This document shows, in pieces, positions 23,309-33,752 of a stretch of DNA of 64,000 nt. The translations under genes were made by a program, and so were the position numbers. Source of the DNA: Spiroplasma sabaudiense Ar-1343 (GTDB lineage Bacteria; Bacillota_I; Bacilli_A; Mycoplasmatales; Mycoplasmataceae); assembly GCF_000565215.1 (NCBI RefSeq), contig NZ_CP006934.1, forward strand, positions 992,001 through 1,056,000, given 5' to 3'. The notes beneath the pieces are model-generated. The model was not told where the DNA came from and did no database searches. It was given only the letters and a program-made list of their open reading frames with translations. How positions within the stretch are numbered: position 1 is the stretch's first letter; each line of letters starts with the position of its first letter.

Positions 23309-23423
23309 TATCAATTTAAAAATTATTACTTGTTTTAGAAAATAGATGATGATGGGTTTTGCCTAAAAATATTTTTCGTGAAACTAATAAATTTTATTTT
23401 AAATTAGTACAAAATAAATATTT

Positions 23424-24242
23424 TTATAGAACAATAAGATTATTTGTAAATTTATAAAATTGTTCTAGAAATACACTACGGTATTCTTTAGAACTCAGCA
23501 GTCCCCCAGAAACATAAAGAGTTAAATTAGTGTTAAAATTAGAATTTTTAAGATCTGTCACTAATTTTTTTATTATCTCTTCTGAAACTATTTTCTTTTC
23601 TAAAATCATGTTTGGAATAATCGTTAAAATATTTACAGTAAATTCTGAAATTTTTTGCTTAAAATTATCCTGGTCGAGGTACATTTTTTTGATTTCTTCA
23701 AAATCTTTTATTTTAAAATATTCACATGTCGATTTTATAAAATTGCTGTCTGGCTTTTTATTTTCAAAATCATTTATTCCGTGACGAATTCAAGTTTTAC
23801 CAAAATCAAATGCAGAACCATAATCTCCAAATAGATGTCCTCATCCCCCAATAATTCTTGAAGATTTTAAAGTTTTTTCTAGATTGACACTTCCAGTACC
23901 CAAACTCATGAAGTTGAATTCTTTTTCGCTTACAAGGAGTTCAGCTTGCAACTCAATATCTGTCAAAAATTCAATATCTAAAAAATCTTGAACGAAAAAG
24001 CTTTTGATCTTTTCTTTATCATACATTCTAATTCCCGGGATTCCAAACTTAATTGGAAAAGCACGAAAATCAAAAATTAATTTTTTAATCTCATTTAAAT
24101 TTCTTAATGATTCAGTTTCAAAGGCAACCAAGTTTAGTCTTGGACCAACTAACTTATCTAAAATTTTTTTGTTTTCATCGCATAAATAAATCTTAGTGCT
24201 TGTGGCCCCACCATCAACGTAAATATTTTTACAATCTGTCAT
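23424..24242 (-). CDS. BadF/BadG-type ATPase, probable GlcNAc kinase
   Basis: 272 residues, ASKHA fold: phosphate-1 motif YVDGGATSTKIYL at the N-terminus, phosphate-2 FMSLGTGSVN, then IIGGWGHLFGDYGSAFDFG and an adenosine motif YVSGGLLSS. N-acetylglucosamine (or related amino sugar) kinases have this layout. It is the last gene of the EIIA-mupG operon, 14 nt after mupG. MupG releases free GlcNAc, which this enzyme could phosphorylate to GlcNAc-6-P. The specific sugar is inferred from context. Confidence 0.82.
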
Positions 24243-24256
24243 TTAAGTTTTCCAAT

Positions 24257-25363
24257 CTATTTTATTATCTGGAATTTAAATCTTGTTCACGGTTTAATGT
24301 AATCCAATAAGAACAGTTGGTCAGACAAGACCTTTGCAATTAAATTTTTACGAGAATCTTTTTCAACTTCATTAATAATTAGTTGCAATTCACCTTTATA
24401 TAAACCAAAATCATTATTGCCAATCACAATATCGCCCTTTTTAAAATCTTGGGTTGCTTTTATAACCGGGAAATTTTCTGCTTTAAATTTTACTCGACTT
24501 TGCGTTGATCTAATAAACATTGGGTTAACATCACCGCGTCGAAAATGAATTTCGTGCTCTAGAATTTGTTTGTCAATTTTTGTAGCAGATTTTTCTAAAT
24601 TGATTTTTATTTCTGGAATATAACGGTCCAATTTGCCCAATTCCTCAAGCTCTTGATTGGTAGCGTAGGCATTTGAAATAATAATATCATCTGTCATTTC
24701 GCTCGCTCAAAGAGCTGTAACCTGAGTTGTGATATCTTTACCTCGCAAAGATTCTAGAGTACAACAATTATCATCAATTTCTCAATTAGAAACTTTTTGA
24801 TTATTTAAACTTGAGACGAAAGCTGTTGTTCGCAAACCCAAAGCTCTAAATTTTTTTGAGGTTTCAAAATAATAGTCATCTGTTAGTCCGCAATTTTTTT
24901 GAGGATAAAAGTTATGACTCCCCCGAACACGGTGATAAATTGGTTTATAAGATAAAACATCGTTAACCAAAAAATCGTTGTTATCCATGTTTAATTCTAT
25001 TGAAATATTATGGTCATTAAATGTTAATTTTGATAAATTAATAGCCTCGATTGGAGAATCAAAACGAATTACATCAACACCCAAATCCACAAAGAAATCT
25101 AAATCATTTTTAAAATCTATTTCTTTTAGTATTCTGGTGTTAACATCGATTGTTACTTTCATACTTTTACTACGAGCATAAGCGAAAACTTCTTGATATT
25201 TTTTTAAAATAGTTTTGGAGTTGTTATCATTTAAATCCAACTGTAATAAAGCACTTCATAATATTGAAAAATTGTTTTTAACGGCTTTGTCAATATATTC
25301 TTTCATTGCTTGCATTTCCATTTTTTCAGGATAGACGGCAATTCCTAATCTTCTTTCAAACAT
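24257..25363 (-). CDS. mupG: MupG-family protein (6-phospho-N-acetylmuramidase, DUF871), copy 1
   Basis: 368 residues: an N-terminal TIM barrel (MFERRLGIAVYPEKM, MKVTIDVNTRIL, GVDVIRFDSPI, IELNMDN, GSHNFYPQKNCGL) and a C-terminal beta domain (EIHFRRGDVNPMFIRST, GDIVIGNNDFGLYKGELQLI). In Staphylococcus aureus MupG hydrolyses MurNAc-6-P-GlcNAc to MurNAc-6-P and GlcNAc. RBS AGAGG. Neighbours are a PTS and a GlcNAc-type kinase, consistent with disaccharide breakdown. A paralogue lies at 28172-29275. Confidence 0.85.
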
Positions 25364-25371
25364 TTTAACCT

Positions 25372-25680
25372 CTAGTCTATTGTTATTGGAGTCTTTGAAC
25401 TACCATGACGTTTTCTTTGAGATCTATTAGAAACCAGGTTTAAGAATACTCCAATATACATTGCAAACAACACGGCAGTGATAGTTTTGGTGTAAACATT
25501 ATCTTCTCATAGCATAAACAAAGCTACCGCTATTAAGAAAACTGTGATCATCCCAATAGTACCAAATAATATTATCCCGATTTTACTTCTTGTAATAAAT
25601 TTGTTTGCTAAAAAATAACTTGTTATAAATACTACCATTCCGATTGCCAAAGCAATTGTAAATTGAATTCCTTCAAGCAT
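25372..25680 (-). CDS. Small three-helix membrane protein
   Basis: 102 residues with three hydrophobic segments (about 6-24, 33-56 and 65-80) and a basic tail (NRSQRKRHGSSK). Its ATG shares one base with the TAA of the upstream EIIC gene (TAATG), so it is translationally coupled, and it ends 8 nt before the mupG start. I do not recognise the family; its position suggests a part in PTS or disaccharide uptake. Confidence 0.7.
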
Positions 25681-27731
25681 TATTTCATCTCACTTGCTTC
25701 TAATTTTTTATTATTAAAGTCATTTGTTAAATCTGTACGATTAGTTCAATACTCTAATTTTTGTTTTGTGAATTCTAATTTTAAATCTAAAAATTCTGGT
25801 GATTTTTTTTCTAGTTTTTTAAATTTTAATGTGAAAGCTTTTTGATTTTCCAATCAAGCTTTTTTCAAATTGGTTTTAGCAATTTTAAATTCATCTTTTA
25901 AAATTGCATAATCTTTTTTAAATTTATATTTATGAGATTTTAAATTATTTTTATTTATTAATTCTGACTCAGCCATAATAAATTTATTTTTTTGAGCCTG
26001 TAGTTTCATAATATCTTTTTGATATTGTTGATCTTTAACAGCTGCTCAAATTTCTTCATTCTTACGATAGCCAGCCAATGCTTTACATTCTTCTAATTCT
26101 AAATTTCTTAAAGCAATTTTTTCATCAATCAAAATTTCTTTATTTATCAGTTTGTTTTCTTTATTTTTTAGTTTTTCAGAAGTTGTGGTTGGTAACATTT
26201 TGCTTAGGTACTCAGCTTTTAGGGCAGCACGTTTATTTGCAAAAACTAATTTTGTTTCATCAATTTTAATTTTTTCAGCTGAAACATATTTGTTTGGTCA
26301 TTTCATTTTTAATCTTAAGAATCCCAAGAAAGAATAGTGTTCGTCTTTATTGTAAACTTTTCCTTCTAAGAACAATTCTTGTTTTAATAAACTTTTATCG
26401 TATGCCATCATGAATGGAGCATAACAAACTGTGGAAATTCCAATTGTTGCCAATGGAATAAAGACGGCTTTTCAGTCAACCCCAGCTGATAGAATGGCCC
26501 CAATTGGACCTGGTAAAGTCCAAGGTGCAGTGGCAACAAAGCGAACGTTTAATACTTGCATTAATAAAGCTCCAACCAAAATACAAATTTGAGGAGTTAA
26601 TATAAAGGGAATAAACAAGAAAGCATTTAACATAATTGGGAAACCAAAAATTACTGGTTCATTAATGTTAAAAATTCCTGGGACGATACTTACTTTACTA
26701 ATTGATTTTATTTGTTTTGATTTTGCAAGAAGCAGCGCTGAAATTAGTAGTCCTAAAGTCGCCCCACTTCCTCCAACTCAAACCCCTCATTGTAAAAATT
26801 CTTCAGGGTATAGGTAAGGAATATCAAGTCCGGCATTAAAAGCATCGTTATTTTCAGTAATTGCTGTTGTTCAAAATGGTCTTAAAAATGACCCCACAAC
26901 GCTGGCCCCTGAAATCCCAAGCATTCAAAATACAGTAATTAGTAATCCAGTTAGCATTACCCCAGGTAGAGTTCCAGTTAGTGCTCCTTGAATTGGATTT
27001 AAAATTTTCCCTAAGTCATTTATAAAGTCAAATCCTAATCAAAAACGAGTTAATCCTACAACTGTAGCTCAGATTAAGATGGGAATTAAAATAATAAATG
27101 AGTTAGAAACTGATTTAGGAACAACACTTGGCATTCTAATTGTAATGTTATACTTCTTACATAATCTGTAAAATTCGTACATTGCAATACCTGAGATGAT
27201 GGCAACAAATAGTCCTTTTGAACCAATGTTGGCCATATTCATCGCTCAAACCCCACCAGCTAATCCACCAGCGTCGTTTAAACCAACATAGAGCATATCA
27301 GCTCCAACTCACATTGCAAAGGCTGTAAAAGTTAAAACCCCTCCTGTGGTTGGATCCATTTTATAAGATTTGGCAAGTTCAGATCCAATAGCAAATGCTG
27401 TTACAAATGACATTAATCCCATTGTCATTCGGTTAATTTGTTGAAAAGTTGTTACAAGTTTGGGGGGCAACAGTGAACTTAATAAGTCTGTGCTCCCACT
27501 TCCAATTGGAAAGTTTAAGATAATAAGGAACAAAGCTCCGATTATAATTAATGGAATGTTAGCAACCACGGCATTTCGCAAAGCCAACATATGACGTTGG
27601 TTTGCAAATTTTGTTAGTCCTGGCATTACATTATTATTAACTCATGATTGAGATAATTCTTTTTTCTTATCTTTTATCTGAGTTTCTAAACCGAAGAGCT
27701 CTTGTTCTTTATCGTTTTTTTCGATATTCAT
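25680..27731 (-). CDS. PTS EIIC, lactose/cellobiose family, with C-terminal coiled-coil extension
   Basis: 683 residues. Residues ~20-450 are a typical EIIC of the cellobiose/lactose family (PGLTKFANQRHMLALRNAV, GGSGATLGLLI, FNINEPVIFGFPIMLN, TAPWTLPGPIG). Typical members stop near residue 440, but here ~230 more residues follow, rich in Lys, Glu, Leu and Ala (KLVFANKRAALKAEYLSKM, KNKENKLINKEILIDEK) with long heptad-like stretches, so probably a cytosolic coiled coil. The frame is intact through the whole tail. EIIC forms the sugar channel; neighbours supply EIIA and EIIB. Likely substrate is a GlcNAc- or MurNAc-containing disaccharide, by context. Confidence 0.88.
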
Positions 27732-27749
27732 ATAAGTCTTCTTTCTAGA

Positions 27750-28061
27750 TTATTTTGCAAGTTCTAATTTTATTTCTTCATATAATTGTTTAGCTTGTGT
27801 GGCAACATAGAGTTTTGGATCAATTTGCATACACTTTATATTTTTACTATCACAGATTTTTTTGATTTCGTTAAAACGAAAACGAATTTGTGGTGATACC
27901 AAAACAATTTCATAATCAGCAAAGGTATCATTTGAAAAACCTCCCGCTGAAATACCCAAGGCATCTCATTTAATGCCATCAGGAATCGTAATGTTATCGA
28001 GAGCTTGAGCCATCATAGTGGTTGAAAAACCTCCCGAACAGGTCAATAAGCCTTTTTTCAT
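27750..28061 (-). CDS. PTS EIIB, lactose/cellobiose family
   Basis: 103 residues; phosphorylated Cys8 in MKKGLLTCSGGFSTTMMAQ, followed by a Rossmann-like fold (YEIVLVSPQIRFRF, CMQIDPKLYV) as in CelA. It passes phosphate from EIIA to the sugar bound in EIIC. RBS AAAGGA, 18 nt before the EIIC start in the same operon. Confidence 0.93.
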
Positions 28062-28171
28062 AACTTTTTTTCCTTTCTTAATAGAATTAATTCTATTATT
28101 TAAATTATCTTTGAAATTTTTTATTTAGCAATGATTTCAAGAGTTTCAGAAAGTAGTTTCAAAAACAAAAA

Positions 28172-29275
28172 CTAAGTTCTGAAAAAAAATCTTTGTCAGC
28201 TTTTTAAGATGTTTAAAATTTCAAGATCTTCTTCTTTAACATAGCCTAGATAATTTTTTTCTTTGGTGTTTAAAATCTTTTGATTAACAATTTGTAGCTC
28301 GAATTTGTAAAGACCGGCTAAATCATTACCAATTAAGATATCCCCTGGTTCAAAATATTTTTTTTCATAAATTCTGGCAGGGTTACTTTGATTTTTAAAT
28401 TCCACTCGGGTCGCTGTGGAGCGAATAAAGTGTTCGTTTACATCTCCGCGATTTTGATGAAGACGATTTAAGACTATCTCTTTTTCTAAAGAGTTTATAT
28501 CTGTTTCTAAATCAACATCTAGTTCTAAAATATCGCGATTTAATTTTCCCAGACTCTCAATTTCAACTTTTGTTGCTGGACAATTGGCAATAATCAAATC
28601 ATCGACAATTTTAGTAGTTCACATATATTTTGCTTGACTTACAATGTTCATTTCACGACAAACCTCAAGTGTTGGGGTGCCGCTTTGATGAGGTCAAGAA
28701 CAAAATGCTTTTGGATTGTTAGATGATAGATAGGCAGTGGTTTTGATATTGTTTTTCAAGAAAGGTTCGCTGGTTTTGTAAAAGTATTCTAAACTTAAGC
28801 CTGTGTGATTTTGAGGATAAAAGTTATGACATCCAACTAAATTGTTTTTGTTGGGATCATATGACAATATATCCTGTAAAGCAAAGTTGTCATTGCTCAT
28901 TTGCAGTTCAATTTTGATATTGGCTTGATTGTAAGATAAATCAGCGGTAGTTTTAGAATCAATTGGCAAGTCAAAACGAACAATATCAACACCGTGATTT
29001 TGAAATCAGCTTAGATCTTTTAAATCCAGCCCCAATAGCTTTAAAACGCGTTCGTTAATATCAATTGTCACATTAAAACCAATCGCTTTGGCGATAGCTA
29101 TTGCCTTTAAGCATAATGGTAGTAAGGTTTCTTGATTTTGTTCTAATAAGTTGATTGGTAAAAAGGTTAAATAGGCTCTTGTAAAGTTATTAGCTCATGC
29201 TAAATTTAAATAACTTTTTATCTCTGCGCTACTCATTTTATCTGGGTATATTGCAACTCCAAGTTCTCTTGTCAT
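28172..29275 (-). CDS. mupG: MupG-family protein (6-phospho-N-acetylmuramidase, DUF871), copy 2
   Basis: 367 residues with the same two-domain layout as the gene at 24257: MTRELGVAIYPDKM, FNVTIDINERVLKL, VDIVRFDLPI, KIELQMSND, GCHNFYPQNHTGL, then LHQNRGDVNEHFIRST and GDILIGNDLAGLYKFELQIV. RBS AAAGGGGG. It lies between EIIA and EIIB of the PTS operon. The two copies differ widely outside the motifs, so they may act on different phospho-disaccharides. Confidence 0.84.
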
Positions 29276-29358
29276 AATTGACCCCCTTTTTAAAAAAATT
29301 TAAAACGTTTAAAAGTTCTAAAATACTGGCTATTGATATTGGTGTGGTTGATCAAGTT

Positions 29359-29670
29359 TTATTTATTTTTGTGTAAATATATGATTTCAACTGCCATTTC
29401 AACAGCTAATTGTGCTGTTATCATTTGGTCTTCTGAATGCATATATAATGGAGAAAAGTTTATTGGATTTCCCTTTGCTTCTTCAGCAATTACTTCCATA
29501 TGGATTTGACCAGCAGTGGCCAAGCTTTCTTGAGCCTCTTTAATAAGTTGATCTGCTTCGCTTCATTTTTTTTCTTTTGCTGCTTGAATCGCCATCATTG
29601 CACTTGATTTAGCCATTCCAGAGTTAGAAATTAACCCCATAGAAATTTCTTCTAGTTTTTCTTTATTCAT
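29359..29670 (-). CDS. PTS EIIA, lactose/cellobiose family
   Basis: 103 residues, all-helical. The phospho-His corresponds to His78 in SPLYMHSEDQMITA, matching the HAQDHLM region of LacA-type EIIA. RBS GGAGGAAC. First gene of the operon EIIA-mupG-EIIB-EIIC-small membrane gene-mupG-kinase. It receives phosphate from HPr and gives it to EIIB. Confidence 0.92.
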
Positions 29671-29685
29671 TTAATAGTTCCTCCG

Positions 29686-29702
29686 ATGTAATTTTATTAC
29701 AT
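29686..29702. promoter_or_regulatory. Dyad in the leader of the PTS operon
   Basis: Perfect inverted repeat ATGTAAT-TTT-ATTACAT just upstream of the EIIA RBS; candidate operator for an RpiR-type or other repressor. Confidence 0.4.
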
Positions 29703-29815
29703 TTAAAATTGAATAATTAGAATCTATCAATATTGTATCTAGTTGCGAAAAATGAAATTAGAGCTTGGTTTGAAAATAAGATATCAAAAACTTGAATCTG
29801 CAAAGAAATTTCAAA

Positions 29816-29858
29816 TAAAAAGCACGCCATTAACTAAATCATTAGTCAATGGCGTGCT
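29816..29858 (-). terminator. Terminator of the RDD gene
   Basis: Stem AGCACGCCATT / AATGGCGTGCT with further pairing (ACTAA/TTAGT) inside, followed on the minus strand by TTTTTATTT. Confidence 0.85.
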
Positions 29859-29894
29859 CAAATATTTTTTATAAAATGTCTTGATTGATATAAA

Positions 29895-30221
29895 TTAAAC
29901 AGTTTTTACAATATAGTTTTTTGCAAACATTTCTGCAAAAGTTCCTTTTTTCATACAAATTCTAACAATATCAATAATTCAACCAATTCCAATTGTCACT
30001 GCATAAAACATTGGTGTCAAAATAAATAAGAATAGGAACAACATTAACATTTTTCCTTTTCCTGGGTCGTAATTTAATCCCATAACTCTCATTCCGATGT
30101 TGGGTTTTCCTTGACAAAATCAAATAATTCTAAAAATAAAATATATTCCTAGTGTTATAATTGTTAATCCCAAGTCAATTAACGAAGCCACGAAACGTCT
30201 TCAAAATCCTGCTGCTTTCAT
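29895..30221 (-). CDS. RDD-family membrane protein
   Basis: 108 residues: AAGFWRRFVASLIDLGLTI contains the Arg and Asp that name the family, followed by IGMRVMGLNYD and a second and third hydrophobic segment, with Asp in GWIIDIVRICM. RBS AGAGGAT. RDD proteins are small membrane proteins sometimes linked to ion or osmolyte transport. It is monocistronic. Confidence 0.8.
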
Positions 30222-30960
30222 AATAATCCTCTTTTTTCTATAACTGCTACATTCAGTCTAAAAATATTATATTATAAAAAAAGTTTATTACAACGGAAAA
30301 AGTTTTATTTGAAAAAAATACTTAAAATATTATGGATCTAAGAGAGAATGTTCGTACAAGGGTTTATGATTCTTTTTAAAAAAGCTGAAAAGAACAGCAA
30401 GGTTTATTAAAGAATACAAGCCTCCAGCAAAATAAAACCAGGCAAATAATTTTTAGACTAAAGCTCTTGAGCTTCTTATTTCACAAAAATAAATGTTTTT
30501 ATTGAATGTTCAAAAAATCGCAGTTATACAAATTCTGTAAAATATTTAAAAGACTTTTTTGTAAACAAATTTTATTAATGACAAAATCAATTATTTTATC
30601 AATATTAATTATTTTTTAATAAAGCTAGCTCTCACTGCCTAGAATTATCTATAACAAAAATAAGGCAGATATTTAATATAATTTATTAAAAGTTTTTCAA
30701 GCGACTTATAATTAATCTAGAAAATATTTAGTAAAAATAACTCCCAATATACCCATTACCTTCACCTGGTTATGTTTAAATTCCTTGCTTGGCTATATTA
30801 AGGTGAAATATTGTTTTATATGATGATTTAACACAAAGGACACAAGTAGTAGCATATTTTGAGACAGAAAAGCCGATCCAATTGGATCGGCTTGAACCAT
30901 TTTTCTAAAATACTTCTGTTTACTCGCAAAAGTATGTTGAATTTAATTTATTTGATATTT
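30222..30960. other. 740-bp gene-free stretch
   Basis: No open frame of useful length on either strand. Only the terminator at its right end is recognisable. Possibly decayed sequence, like the other spacers near the lipoprotein genes. Confidence 0.6.
30866..30893 (-). terminator. Terminator after lipoprotein copy 5
   Basis: Perfect stem AAGCCGATCC-AATT-GGATCGGCTT, followed on the minus strand by TTCTGT; the T-tract is weak. Confidence 0.65.
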
Positions 30961-32877
30961 TTAAGACTCTTTATATTTAACTTTATATTTAGCTTTACTT
31001 CCAGGATAATCAGGTCATATGCTAGGATCGATATTTGTAGGCATAGAAAATCCAATTCTCCCGACACCGTTTGCTGTACCATAAGACCCCTTACTGAAAA
31101 AAGAAGCGTTTGGAGAAAAAAACCAATCGTTCATAGGTTGTTTTTCGCTAGTGTAAAATGATAAATCAAGGTTTTTTGATATTTTTATATACTCTAATTG
31201 ACTTTTTTTATCCAATATTGATGATCCAGCGAAATGATTTAGATATTTTTCGTGCTCAGGATTTTTGGCAATTACCTTAGCTTTTACATCATCGAACATT
31301 GCAGATAGTAATTCCTCAGCTTCGTAAAATTTATCAGTTTGAATTTCTGATTCTAGCTTTTCAGGGATTGAGAAATAGAAAGTTTCGAAATTTGATTTAT
31401 TGTCATTTAAGCCATAAAATTCCTGAAAAAATGCAAACTGTGCTGCGAAAAATTCTTTTTGAACCTCCATTGTTGCCTTGGTCGCATTTTGTCGAAGGCC
31501 GATTTGAATCTTTGGCATTTCAATCGAGACTGTTTGACTTGTTATTTTAGATTTATATTGCAGACTAAAACCACTAACTTCAGATTGGAAAACTCCCAAT
31601 AACTTGGCATCAGTATTTTGTTTTAAGTCAGTTGCCTGAGAAAACGCAAAATTTGGTGTTTTTTTTGTGATACTTGAAATAATTGGATTCTTATTATCTG
31701 AATTAAAGAATGGGTTAAATGATCTTGTTCATTCAGCGTTAGTATCAATTATTTTTGCATTTACTGGAGGATTTATAAAATTACTTGTTATTTTATTTAC
31801 TGGTCGATGATCTTTAATTTGATAAATTTCTAAAAAATCATCTAGAGCAACCGAGTTGTTGTCTGCAAAATTATCTCAGAAATCTCGCCATGGTCCCTCA
31901 TTCATATCAGCTCAGGTTGTATTAGTATGATAATCACCGAATGCTTGAATTTTGTGAAATCTTGAAGAGAACTTGGAATCATCGTCATGTAAAAGCTTTT
32001 CAGAGATGGCTGGAACAAACTTTTCAATACCAGATTCTACTTTTAAAGAATCAGTTTTGAAAGTATAGTCTTTTCAATTTTGGTTACTTTTTTTGACTTT
32101 TTCACCAACTTCAACAAATTTTGTACCCACATTAGAGCTCTTGCTTATAATCTTAACATTTTCTTGAACTTGACCACTATCGCTTTCAAAATTAAATGAG
32201 TTGGCATAGGCTTTTGAATTTACTTCGTCATCTATTTTTTCGGCAATCTCCTTCATTTCTTCTGCGGCATCTCTCTCCTTAAAAATAGTAATTGAAGACA
32301 TGTAATTCACAGTTTCATATGCTTCTTCTCCGGTTTTATCTTTTAAAACATAAGATGATTCTGTTTTGAATTGAATTGAAAACAAATCTTGGTCCAGTTT
32401 TAAAACAGAAATACTTTCAAAGTCTATTTCAGAATTTGCAAACGGATTTTTTCCATCAACTAGTAATGGTCTGTAGTTAACGTTTTTTACAATTTGGCTG
32501 TCAGCAGATTTTTTTAAATTTTCCAAACTAACAACTTTTTTTAAATCTTTAGATATTTCTTCAAATTCTTTAGAATCTCGCTCAATAACTTTTACAGGTG
32601 GACCCGACTCAATTATTCCATCTAAATAAGATGTGGAAATGTTGTCAAAAATTTTGTCATCTTCAATGTCTTCTTGACTTGTAAAGAAATATTTTTCATA
32701 ATCTTTTGATAAACTATTTTGATAAACTTGTGTAATATCTCTCATGAAATCTATTTTTGTTTCATCAAAGTCAAACTCTTTGCCAATTTTGCCACCCTCA
32801 TCACCACAGGCAACAACACTCAACGGAGCTGAAACAACCATCGTAGTAGCGGCTAAAATTGATAGTAATTTTTTCAT
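30961..32877 (-). CDS. Paralogous mollicute lipoprotein, copy 5
   Basis: 638 residues. Signal peptide MKKLLSILAATTMVVSAPL... with VVACG lipobox; RBS AAAGGAG. Family blocks: 'FMRDITQVYQNSLSKDYEKYFF', 'KNVNYRPLLVDGKNPFANSE', 'YETVNYMSSITIFKE', 'KIQIGLRQNATKATMEVQKEFFAAQFAFF' and 'KVIAKNPEHEKYLNHF'. It is closest to the divergent gene at 33753, and the two share their first 25 residues exactly. Function unknown, surface-anchored. Confidence 0.85.
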
Positions 32878-32902
32878 ATTTGTTTCTCCTTTATTAATAT
32901 AT

Positions 32903-32926
32903 GTTCATTAGAAATTATTATTGAAC
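32903..32926. promoter_or_regulatory. Dyad upstream of lipoprotein copy 5
   Basis: Inverted repeat with GTTCA and TGAAC arms 24 bp end to end, 26 bp before the start codon; the same element lies upstream of copy 6. Confidence 0.45.
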
Positions 32927-33703
32927 TCAATTTAAATTTGGATAAATTGTAAAAAAATAAATTGTAAAACGGGGGTGAAATTCACCAATAAATACAATTT
33001 CTAATGAATTTTAATCCATATTTAAAGATTTAATCAGCAAATAAGTATATTATTGTCTAAATATAAAAACTATTAGTGTTAATTGTACTTTCTTTAGACT
33101 AGTCTCCATTTTTATAAATGGGCAAATTTAAAATGTTAAAATTTTGCAAAAAGATAATCTAGTTAATCACTAAAAGGACTTCTGAATCATTTTATTAAAA
33201 GCGCCTTTAAAAAATTGAATAATTACATCAAGATCTATTAATATTTGTCATCAAAATTAAATTATTAATTTGTAGTAAATATCTTTAAAAATGACATCTT
33301 CTCTGAGTTGGGCAAAAGCATTTTAATTGCTATTAATCTTATTTATGCTATAATTTGTATAGTAATAAAGTATATGAAAGTATTTTATTATAAATATTTG
33401 CTAATTTAAAAGAAAAAACGTTGAAAAATTGTTGTTTACTTAGGTAAAAAGCAGTCTTTATATTTAAATTAATTTATTTTAGATTTAAAAATTTATTTAT
33501 TAAATCTATTCGGCCGTTAAGAAATGAGTCCAAGTAATTTAAAATATTTTTTCATAATTAGTAAAATATTGAAAAATCAGCATTAAAAATAATTATTGGT
33601 CATCGCCATCTAGAAATAAGAGAAACCCATCAATAGATTTCTAAAAATACAAGAAATAAATTAAAAAAGACAGTAATGTCAATTATTTTATTTAAAATAG
33701 GTG

Positions 33704-33727
33704 GTTCAATAATAATTTTTAATGAAC
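33704..33727. promoter_or_regulatory. Dyad upstream of lipoprotein copy 6
   Basis: GTTCA...TGAAC inverted repeat matching the one at 32903-32926 (orientation reversed). A partial version (TTAATAATTTTTAAT) precedes copy 7. Confidence 0.45.
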
Positions 33728-33752
33728 ATTTATTAATAAAGGAGAAACAAAT

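Larger units (their letters stand above)
32878..33752. other. Divergent intergenic region between lipoprotein copies 5 and 6
   Basis: 875 bp without a gene. The outer ~60 bp at each end are inverted copies of each other (promoter, dyad and RBS); the middle is AT-rich with no recognisable content. Confidence 0.7.
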
